64,000 nt of DNA from Streptomyces pyxinae (lineage in GTDB: Bacteria > Actinomycetota > Actinomycetes > Streptomycetales > Streptomycetaceae), in NCBI RefSeq assembly GCF_024756275.1, contig NZ_JANUGQ010000025.1, positions 38,368-102,367 on the forward strand, read 5' to 3'. Shown one piece after another: positions 54,989 through 64,000 of the stretch. The number at the start of each line of letters is the position of its first letter. The stretch's first letter is position 1. A program made the translations under genes and the position numbers. A model generated the notes under the pieces. That model saw only the letters and a program-made list of their open reading frames with translations. It made no database searches and was not told the origin of the DNA.

Positions 54989-55309
54989 TCAGGCGCTGCG
55001 GGGGGTGGCGGAGGTGGTCTCGGGTTCGACCAGTTGGTGGTCGCGCTGGTCCAGGTTGACGAAGATCATGCCGTACCTGATGGCACAGCGGACGGGCTGC
55101 GGGGCGCCCCGGGGCCGGCGAAGGCACCGGTAGGCGCGGACGTCCTCGTCGTCCTCACGCGCCACGACGATCGGCTCTCCGAAGAGGGTGACCATCAACG
55201 AGTCGCCACGGTGGGGGATGGCCGTGGCCAGGTCGATGAAGTGCCACCCCGACCGGTAGGCCGACGCCATCTCGCGCCGGAAGGAACGGTCGTCCGGGGG
55301 AACGGTCAT
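54989..55309 (-). CDS. Rieske-like protein lacking cluster ligands
   Basis: A 106-residue protein resembling the Rieske domain of ring-hydroxylating oxygenases: GWHFIDLATAIPHRGDSLMV, then LFGEPIVVAREDDEDVRAY, and at the end RYGMIFVNLDQ. The CxH...CxxH ligand loops are missing; the spot reads YRCLRRPRGAPQPVRC with no His. It thus probably does not hold a [2Fe-2S] cluster. Its ATG overlaps the stop of the repeat-peptide gene, so they are coupled. Confidence 0.7.
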   Translation of the reverse strand: MTVPPDDRSFRREMASAYRSGWHFIDLATAIPHRGDSLMVTLFGEPIVVAREDDEDVRAYRCLRRPRGAPQPVRCAIRYGMIFVNLDQRDHQLVEPETTSATPRSA

Positions 55310-55647
55310 GCCGTCACGCCCGTCCCTGCGACCGCCGCGGCGGAGTCACGGGGGCCGGCGGGCTTGTGCTCCCACGTCGGCTCACGCTCGTCCGAGGGGC
55401 CGAATTCCCACGTCGGCTCGCGGAAGGTGGTGGGCGTGACCTCCCAAGTGGGTTCACGGTCACTGGCGGGGGTGAGATCCCGCGTGGGTCCGTTCGCGAT
55501 CGCGACGACATCCCCCGCAGGTCCGCTCTCCCATGTCGGCTCCCCGTTGGCGGCGACTGCGCCGAGGGCCGCAGCCGCAGCAACGGCTATGGCGCCGACT
55601 GCACGAACCATCCTGGTCATGGCCGATCTCCACCTCTTTTGATCCAT
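55306..55647 (-). CDS. Secreted protein with EPTWE repeats
   Basis: A 113-residue protein. The N-terminus is a signal peptide (MVRAVGAIAVAAAAALGAVA, cut probably after AAA/VAA). The mature part has repeated EPTWE units: GEPTWESGP, REPTWEVTP, REPTWEFGP and REPTWEHKP, plus a diverged GPTRDLTP. No known family. It might be a cell-surface or peptide precursor. GGGGGAGGAGG precedes the ATG at 55647. It forms an operon with the Rieske-like gene. Confidence 0.72.
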   Translation of the reverse strand: MDQKRWRSAMTRMVRAVGAIAVAAAAALGAVAANGEPTWESGPAGDVVAIANGPTRDLTPASDREPTWEVTPTTFREPTWEFGPSDEREPTWEHKPAGPRDSAAAVAGTGVTA

Positions 55648-55748
55648 ACCTCCTCCCCCGCGATTAAGACGATGGCTCACTCCGAACGCTTCCACCAGCA
55701 ACTGCAGGCATCATGTTCCTGTAATTCAGGACCCTGAGGGGGGTGCAC

Positions 55749-56750
55749 ATGGAGACGAACAGGGGCGATACGGACGAAGGACACCATCACCACGAGCTGT
55801 GCGAGGCGGGGAGACAGCTCTACGCCGCCGCGCTGCGCTCGGGCCGGATCGCCACGTCCGAGGTGGAAAGGGTTCCCTGCCTGCTCAATCTCGCGCTGGT
55901 GCACCCCGACCCGGACGATCCGCAGTGGTACCGGCCGATCCCGCCGTCCATCGCGCTCAATCAGCTGATACACCCCATCGAGCGCGAGATCCAGGAGCGG
56001 CGGCAGCTGGCGATCTCCCTGGCCGACACCTTCGAGCCATTCATGACCATCACCGCCCAGTCCCCCGCCGCCAACCAGGCGATCAACGTCCTGGAGGGAC
56101 TGACCCTGATCAACGCCACGCTCGACCGGGTCATGGACGAGTGCACCGACGAACTCCTCACCATCCAGCCCGGAAGCGGACGCAAACCGGAAACGGTGAA
56201 GGCGGGGCTGCGCCGGATGGAACCGCTGCTGGACCGGGGCATCAAGATGCGCACCCTCTACCAGCACACCGCGCGCCACCACTCGGCCACCATGGGGTAC
56301 GTCGAGCGGATCATGCCGTACGGCCTGGAGGTGCGCACCCTTGAGGAGATCGTCGACCGGCTGATCATCGTGGACCGCAAGGTGGCCTTCATCCCGGCCC
56401 GCCGGGACCGCCAGGTCGCCCTGGAGCTCCGCCACGACGGACTGGTGCGGTATCTGGTCGGCGTCTTCGACCAGTTCTGGCTGCACGGTACGCCCTGGGA
56501 GGAGGACATCGTCGCCTACGCCCCCACCCGGGACGGGATCAGCGGCATCCAGCGCTCGATCGCCAAGCTGCTGGTCGAGGGACATGTGGACGAGGCCATC
56601 GCCCGCCGGCTGGGGATGAACGTCCGCACCTGCCGGGCGCACATCGCCAAGCTCGCCTCCGCGCTGGGCAGCGGCAGCCGCGCCCAGTTGGGCTTTCTGA
56701 TCGCCCGCTCCGGGATCCTGGAGGACGACCCGCACTGCGACGGGACCTGA
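55749..56750 (+). CDS. LuxR-type transcription regulator
   Basis: A 333-residue regulator. The last about 60 residues are a LuxR HTH (IQRSIAKLLVEGHVDEAIAR, then RLGMNVRTCRAHIAKLASAL). The N-terminal 250 residues have no receiver domain; they include YVERIMPYGLEVRTLEEIVD and VAFIPARRDRQVAL, as in a Streptomyces-specific family often found by small-peptide genes. It is divergent from the repeat-peptide operon and likely controls it. ATG 55749; a GTG two codons earlier is possible. Confidence 0.85.
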   Translation: METNRGDTDEGHHHHELCEAGRQLYAAALRSGRIATSEVERVPCLLNLALVHPDPDDPQWYRPIPPSIALNQLIHPIEREIQERRQLAISLADTFEPFMTITAQSPAANQAINVLEGLTLINATLDRVMDECTDELLTIQPGSGRKPETVKAGLRRMEPLLDRGIKMRTLYQHTARHHSATMGYVERIMPYGLEVRTLEEIVDRLIIVDRKVAFIPARRDRQVALELRHDGLVRYLVGVFDQFWLHGTPWEEDIVAYAPTRDGISGIQRSIAKLLVEGHVDEAIARRLGMNVRTCRAHIAKLASALGSGSRAQLGFLIARSGILEDDPHCDGT

Positions 56751-57004
56751 CCCCGTCCCGCGCCGCCCCGGGGCCTGACCCCATCCCGCGCCCGGGGCCC
56801 GGTGGCTCGTACCGGGACCCCGGCGGCCCGCACCCGGGGCCCTGGTTCTTCCGTGCCCGCCCGGACCTCCCCTCTCACCCTTTCGTCCCCTCGCCTGTCG
56901 CCGCAGGTCAGGGCGGGTGGCGGCGAAAGGGGCGACTCCCGGCCACCGGCCGGAACCGGCGGGCGTTTAGCATATGAGCACCGCCCAGCTCGAAAGATGA
57001 TCCT

Positions 57005-58450
<1,446 letters not shown>

Positions 58451-58670
58451 CCGACGGCCGTACGGGTCCCGGTCGCCCCCGGCCGCCCGGCTGACGGCCG
58501 GCCGGCCGGTCCCGGTCGCCCGATCGGCCGACCGTACGGCTCCGTCCGACCGCTCGGACGGAGCCGTACGGGAGCCCCGGCGCCGCCCGTACGTCTCCGG
58601 GGCGGGCCCCACCGGCACCGTACGGGCGCGGGCCCGTACGGCCCGGCAGGGCGAGCGTCACCGGTACGGC

Positions 58671-58760
58671 GCCACCCGCACGTCCCCGGGCGGGCACGCC
58701 GCCACCCGCACGCCCCCGGGCGGGCACGGCACCACCCCGCACGCCCCGGGCGGGCACGGC
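58671..58760. repeat. 30-bp tandem repeat, three copies
   Basis: Three consecutive 30-base units that start GCCACCCGCACG and end CGGGCACGGC (58671-58700, 58701-58730, 58731-58760) with few differences. No coding role evident. Confidence 0.8.
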
Positions 58761-58879
58761 ACCCGGCGCGTACCGGGGCCGGGCACCCGCGCCCGCACCA
58801 CCGCCGGTGCCCGCCGGCGGAGGCACGCGTACCAGCGTCCACCGCCGTCCACCCCCGTGCGACGGGGCGCGGCGCACGA

Positions 58880-58928
58880 CGAGGGCCCCTTTCCTGCCCG
58901 GGAACTCCGGGTGGGAAAGGGGCCCTCG
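58880..58928. terminator. Strong bidirectional terminator after gap
   Basis: A 21-bp stem with one wobble (arms 58880-58900 and 58908-58928, containing GAGGGCCCCTTTCC and its complement) and a 7-base loop. It lies between the convergent GAPDH and hspR genes. Confidence 0.9.
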
Positions 58929-58980
58929 CCCATGAACACCGCCGGCCACCGCGACCGCGGCAGCGGCGCCGGGTGCGGCG

Positions 58981-59442
58981 CTACTCGCCGCCGCGCTTGG
59001 GGCGCCAGACCACCAGCGCGCTCGTCTGCTGCACATCCGTGTACGGCACGAGATCGCGCCGGTAGGAGGCGTGCACCTGGGCCTCGCGCTGCCGCATCGC
59101 CGCCGCCGCGCCCTCGACCGCCGCGCTCAGCTCGGCTATCCGGGACTGGAGCGCGGCGACCTGGTTCTCCAGCTCGATGATCCGCTTGATGCCGGCCAGG
59201 TTGATGCCCTCGTCCTGGGACAGCTGCTGCACCTGCCGGAGCAGCGCGATGTCCCGGGCCGAGTAGCGCCGGCCGCGCCCGGCCGTGCGGTCCGGGGAGA
59301 CCAGGCCGAGCCGGTCGTACTGGCGCAGGGTCTGCGGGTGCAGCCCGCTCAGCTGCGCGGCCACCGAGATGACGTACACCGGCGTCTCTTCGGTCAGCTC
59401 GTACGGGTTGCGTCGGTCGCGTCGGCGTTCGTCCACTCTCAA
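58981..59442 (-). CDS. hspR: Heat-shock repressor HspR
   Basis: A 153-residue MerR-family repressor: VYVISVAAQLSGLHPQTLRQ (HTH), YDRLGLVSPDRTAGRGRRYS (wing) and a C-terminal coiled coil (GIKRIIELENQVAALQSRI). It binds HAIR operators with DnaK as corepressor (established in Streptomyces). Last gene of the dnaK operon, with its start overlapping the dnaJ stop. HAIR sites are visible before dnaK and clpB in this window. Confidence 0.96.
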   Translation of the reverse strand: MRVDERRRDRRNPYELTEETPVYVISVAAQLSGLHPQTLRQYDRLGLVSPDRTAGRGRRYSARDIALLRQVQQLSQDEGINLAGIKRIIELENQVAALQSRIAELSAAVEGAAAAMRQREAQVHASYRRDLVPYTDVQQTSALVVWRPKRGGE

Positions 59443-60620
59443 GCCCCCTTCGCGGCCTGGAACAGCTCCGCGCGCGGGTCCTCGCCGGCGGTCGCCTCGC
59501 GATAGGACTCCAGCGCTTCCCTCGCCTTGTCGTCCAGCTCCGTCGGCACGGCGACCTCGACGGTGACCAGCAGGTCGCCGTGGGTGCCGTCCTTGCGGGC
59601 GGCGCCCTTGCCCCGGGCGCGCATGGTGCGCCCGTTGGGCGTGCCCGCCGGGATCTTCAGCGTCACCGGGGGGCCGCCGAGCGTCGGCACCCGGATCTCA
59701 CCGCCCAGCGCAGCCTCGGCGAACGACACCGGGACCGTCACGGTCAGGTTGTCGCCGCGCCGCCCGAAGACCGGGTGCGCCTTGACGTGCACGACCACAT
59801 AGAGGTCACCGGCCGGTCCGCCCCGCTCGCCGGGCGCGCCCTTGCCGCGCAGCCGGATCCGCTGCCCGTCGGAGACGCCCGCCGGGATGCGGACCTGCAT
59901 GGTGCGCGAGGACTTGGCCCGGCCGCTGCCGTGGCAGACCTCGCAGGGGTCCTGGGCGATCAGCCCGCGCCCCTTGCACTCCACGCACGGGTCGGTCAGC
60001 GAGAACGAGCCGCTGCCGCCCCGGGACACCTGGCCGGTGCCGACACAGGTCGGGCAGACCCTGGGGGTGCCGTTCTTGTCGCCGGTGCCGGAGCACGCCT
60101 TGCAGGGCTGCTGGCTGGACATCCGGAGCGGGACCGTGGCCCCGTCCACCGCCTCGGTGAAGCTGAGCGTCACCTCGGACTCGATGTCCTGGCCGCGCCG
60201 GGGCTGGGTGCGGGCGCCCGCGCCGCCACCGCCCCGGTTGAACAGCCCGCCGAACACGTCCCCGAGGCCCCCGCCGCCGCCGAAGCCACCGGCGGCTCCG
60301 CCCTGGGCACCCCCGAAGAGGTCGCCCAGGTCGAAGTTGAACGTGCCGCCGCCGGCGCCGGGACCGGCCCGGAAGCCGCCGTTGCCGAAGAGGGCGCGGG
60401 CCTCGTCGTACTCCTTGCGCTTCTTGGGGTCCCCGAGGATGTCGTTGGCCTCGGAGATCTCCTTGAAGCGGGCCTCGGCCGCCGCGTCGCCCTTGTTGGC
60501 GTCCGGGTGGTTCTCGCGGGCGAGCTTCCGGTACGCCTTCTTGATCTCGGCCTCGGTGGCGTCCTTGGGGACGCCGAGAACCTTGTAGTAGTCCTTCTCG
60601 ACGAAGTCCTTCGTGCTCAT
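59439..60620 (-). CDS. dnaJ: Co-chaperone DnaJ
   Basis: A 393-residue type I J-protein. J domain with HPD in ARENHPDANKGD, a Gly/Phe-rich region (about 80-140), four zinc-finger units (CKACSGTG, CPTCVGTG, CVECKGRG, CEVCHGSG) and the substrate-binding C-terminal domain. It stimulates DnaK ATPase. A small open frame may couple it to grpE. Confidence 0.97.
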   Translation of the reverse strand: MSTKDFVEKDYYKVLGVPKDATEAEIKKAYRKLARENHPDANKGDAAAEARFKEISEANDILGDPKKRKEYDEARALFGNGGFRAGPGAGGGTFNFDLGDLFGGAQGGAAGGFGGGGGLGDVFGGLFNRGGGGAGARTQPRRGQDIESEVTLSFTEAVDGATVPLRMSSQQPCKACSGTGDKNGTPRVCPTCVGTGQVSRGGSGSFSLTDPCVECKGRGLIAQDPCEVCHGSGRAKSSRTMQVRIPAGVSDGQRIRLRGKGAPGERGGPAGDLYVVVHVKAHPVFGRRGDNLTVTVPVSFAEAALGGEIRVPTLGGPPVTLKIPAGTPNGRTMRARGKGAARKDGTHGDLLVTVEVAVPTELDDKAREALESYREATAGEDPRAELFQAAKGA

Positions 60621-60799
60621 CGACGTCCCTCCTTCCGGACCTTCCGGACGATCTCAGCGGTCTCAGTGGCCTCAGCGGTCTCCATGACCTCAGCGGTCAC
60701 AGCGTCGGCCGGCGCACCGGCCGCCGGGCCGGACCCGGGACCGGTGGCGGCGGACACCGTGTCGGCACCCGCCACCGCTCCGGCCACGGCCCCGGCCAT
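60617..60799 (-). CDS. Possible small ORF between grpE and dnaJ
   Basis: A 60-residue frame MAGAVAGAVAGADTVS... to VRKVRKEGRR. It begins just inside the 3' end region of grpE (stop 60804) and its TGA overlaps the dnaJ ATG. Its second half is coded by an 18-bp DNA repeat (60653-60706) and reads as ETAEAT-like repeats. It may be a real coupling peptide or chance; the Ala-rich composition is not decisive. Confidence 0.35.
   Translation of the reverse strand: MAGAVAGAVAGADTVSAATGPGSGPAAGAPADAVTAEVMETAEATETAEIVRKVRKEGRR
60653..60706. repeat. 18-bp tandem repeat, three copies
   Basis: CTCAGCGGTCTCAGTGGC, CTCAGCGGTCTCCATGAC and CTCAGCGGTCACAGCGTC follow one another between grpE and dnaJ. Confidence 0.75.
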
Positions 60800-60803
60800 G
60801 GCG

Positions 60804-61612
60804 TCAGCCCTCGCCGGGGCCACCGCTCTCCTCGCCGCCCGGCTTCTTCTCGTTGTCGCCCGCGGCGTCGTTGCCCGCGGCCTTGGGTGCCTGGCCGTCT
60901 CCGGCCGCCTTGCCGTCCCCGGCCGCCGCGGCCCCGGACTCCGTGGAGCCCTGCGCCGCCGCGTCCTCGCCGTCACCGGCACCGGCGTCCTTCGCGGGGG
61001 CGGAGGACGCGGCCCCGGCGGACGCGGGAGCCGCGCCCGGCTGGGGCTCGGCGACCGCCACCCGGGCCGGACGGATCGTCCGGTCCCCGATCCGGTACCC
61101 CGGCTGCAGGATCGCGACGCACGTCGTCTCGGTGACGTCCGGTGCGTAGCTGTGCATCAGGGCCTCGTGGATCGTCGGGTCGAAGGGCTCGCCCTCCTTG
61201 CCGAACTGCTGGAGGCCCATCTTCGCGGCGACCGTCTCCAGCGACTCGGCGACCGACTTGAAGCCGCCCACCAGCTCGCCGTGCTCCCGCGCCCGGCCGA
61301 TGTCGTCCAGCACGGGCAGCAGCTCGGTCAGGAGGTTCGCGACGGCGACCTCCTTGACCGCGACCCGGTCGCGCTCGACCCGCCGGCGGTAGTTCTGGTA
61401 CTCGGCCTGGAGCCGCTGGAGGTCCCCGGTGCGCTCGTCGAGCGCGGTACGGGCCCGGTCCAGTTCGGCCCGGAGGCCGGCCGTCTCGGTCACGTCCCCG
61501 GCCGGGGCCGCCGCGGCCTCCTCATCGGAGGAGACACGGGCGGCATCGGCGGTGGCGTCGGTGGCGCCGGAGGGGACGTCGGGCTTCTCCTCGAAGCCCG
61601 GGGTCTCCTCCG

Positions 61613-61616
<4 letters not shown>
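60804..61616 (-). CDS. grpE: Nucleotide exchange factor GrpE
   Basis: A 270-residue GrpE. Coiled coil then YQNYRRRVERDRVAVKEVAV and FDPTIHEALMHSYAPDVTE, GYRIGDRTIRPARVAV. Long acidic/Ala-rich tails at both ends exceed the usual length of about 200. It releases ADP from DnaK. Its ATG overlaps the dnaK stop. Confidence 0.96.
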
Positions 61617-63475
<1,859 letters not shown>

Positions 63476-63491
63476 TTCAATTCCTCCATGA

Positions 63492-63512
63492 CTTGAGTGG
63501 AACAGGCTCAAG
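63492..63512. promoter_or_regulatory. HAIR operator of the dnaK operon, proximal
   Basis: CTTGAGT, seven bases, GCTCAAG: matches HAIR with one change in the right half. Located 17 bases upstream of the dnaK start. Confidence 0.9.
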
Positions 63513-63543
63513 GATGCACGAGCGGCGTCCACGCGTCAACAGA

Positions 63544-63564
63544 CGTGAGCCCACTCGACTCAAC
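63544..63564. promoter_or_regulatory. HAIR-like operator of the dnaK operon, distal
   Basis: CGTGAGC, seven bases, ACTCAAC: a weaker match to the HspR site, 52 bp upstream of the first one. Confidence 0.65.
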
Positions 63565-63755
63565 TTTTATCCCTGTCTTATCCGCAGTCGAGCCGCGATG
63601 GCCTCGCCTACCCCAGGGGTCGCCCGCGAACCGGACGCGACCCGCCGTCCGCCCGGAAGGCCGGGCGACCGGATCCATCATGGGATCGTTCAGGACAAAA
63701 GCTCCCATAACCCTCGTAAATCCTCACATCCCCATGGAACGGCCGGGTGAACACC

Positions 63756-64000
63756 ATGGCGTCGCCCCAGTCATCCCCCTCCTCCCCTCCGCCCGCCGAG
63801 CCGCCCCCTCGCCTCCCCCTGGACGGGAAGCGGCTGCTGGACCTGGTGGCGGGCTCCGCGCTCCTCCTGCTGGCCGCCCCGCTGCTGACGGTCGCCGCGC
63901 TCGCCGCCGCCCTGCGGACCGGCGGCCGCCCCCCCCCCCCCCCCCCCCCCGCCCCCGGGGGGGGGGGGGGGCCCCCCCCCCCCCCCCCCCCCCCCCGCCC
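63756..64000 (+). CDS. Sugar transferase, N-terminal part running into corrupted sequence
   Basis: ATG 63756 (or the in-frame GTG 63747) opens a frame with a Pro/Ser-rich start, then LPLDGKRLLDLVAGSALLLL, the membrane helix typical of bacterial polyprenyl-phosphate sugar transferases (WcaJ/EpsL type). After RTGGR the frame enters poly-C/poly-G runs and cannot be trusted. The identification is from the short helix pattern. Confidence 0.55.
   Translation, partial: MASPQSSPSSPPPAEPPPRLPLDGKRLLDLVAGSALLLLAAPLLTVAALAAALRTGGRPPPPPPPAPGGGGGPPPPPPPPR
63929..63996. other. Homopolymer runs, probable sequence artefact
   Basis: Runs of 22 C (63929-63950), 15 G (63957-63971) and 25 C (63972-63996) follow normal coding sequence abruptly. 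They would code for poly-Pro/poly-Gly in a transmembrane enzyme. A homopolymer sequencing or assembly artefact is far more likely than biology. Confidence 0.8.

Larger units (their letters stand above)
58451..58980. other. Intergenic region with repeats and terminator
   Basis: No gene in these 530 bases. It holds many CCGTACGG motifs, a 30-bp tandem repeat in three copies (58671-58760) and a strong terminator (58880-58928). Long open frames on both strands are repeat-driven and not supported. Confidence 0.6.

Overview
The window is high-GC actinobacterial chromosome, almost certainly Streptomyces. The gene order purA ... tryptophan catabolism ... fba-pyrE ... aspartate-type aminotransferase ... 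clpB ... gap-like ... hspR-dnaJ-grpE-dnaK resembles the conserved Streptomyces core, to the right of purA and within reach of the origin. A perfect 14-bp parS-type palindrome between pyrE and fba fits an origin-proximal position.

Left core (1-15.9 kb): the 5' part of purA, a degenerate lipid-kinase-like protein, a NarL-type two-component pair, a three-gene tryptophan-to-anthranilate operon (dioxygenase, kynureninase, probable formamidase), a DUF3151 protein, aldolase, parS, pyrE, an aldose-epimerase-like protein, an SRPBCC protein, a membrane spermidine-synthase-like protein, a DUF2617 protein and a small Gly/His/Cys-rich membrane protein.

Mobile element (about 16.74-47.9 kb, 31 kb): a serine integrase has inserted an element into a core class-I aminotransferase gene. 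The gene is cut after the codons for GWKIGW, and an 8-bp direct repeat (TCGGCTGG) marks both ends. Joining the two halves across the repeat restores one continuous reading frame. The element carries an intact paralogue of the gene it breaks, 68 bp downstream of the cut gene and in the same orientation, so it probably rescues the host function. Its remaining cargo is: (a) a defence island with a WhiB-HTH protein, a large unknown protein, an AbrB-like protein, two GIY-YIG nucleases (one Eco29kI-like) on either side of a cytosine-5 methyltransferase and Vsr, and an Mrr-like membrane nuclease; (b) a second-type glutamyl-tRNA synthetase; (c) a tightly overlapping minus-strand operon of two glycosyltransferases, a carbamoyltransferase, two radical-SAM enzymes, a nucleotidyltransferase-like protein, a 2-hydroxyacid dehydrogenase-like protein and an HD protein, bordered by an ATP-binding regulator, a TPR-type regulator and a D-amino-acid-oxidase-like flavoprotein. 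This looks like an undescribed natural-product cluster; (d) a mobilisation/maintenance module with relaxase, MobC, membrane protein, zinc-finger protein, HTH protein with iteron-like repeats, two small proteins and the integrase.

Right core (47.9-64 kb): the aminotransferase 3' remnant, a Uma2-family protein, a PIG-V-like membrane glycosyltransferase, a YbjN-like protein, clpB, a flavin-type oxidase-family protein, an odd operon (a Rieske-like protein without cluster ligands plus a secreted protein with EPTWE repeats) divergent from a LuxR regulator, a 481-aa GAPDH, and the dnaK-grpE-dnaJ-hspR heat-shock operon. HAIR operators for HspR sit in front of both clpB and dnaK. The window ends in a sugar-transferase gene that runs into implausible C and G homopolymers, probably a sequence or assembly artefact.
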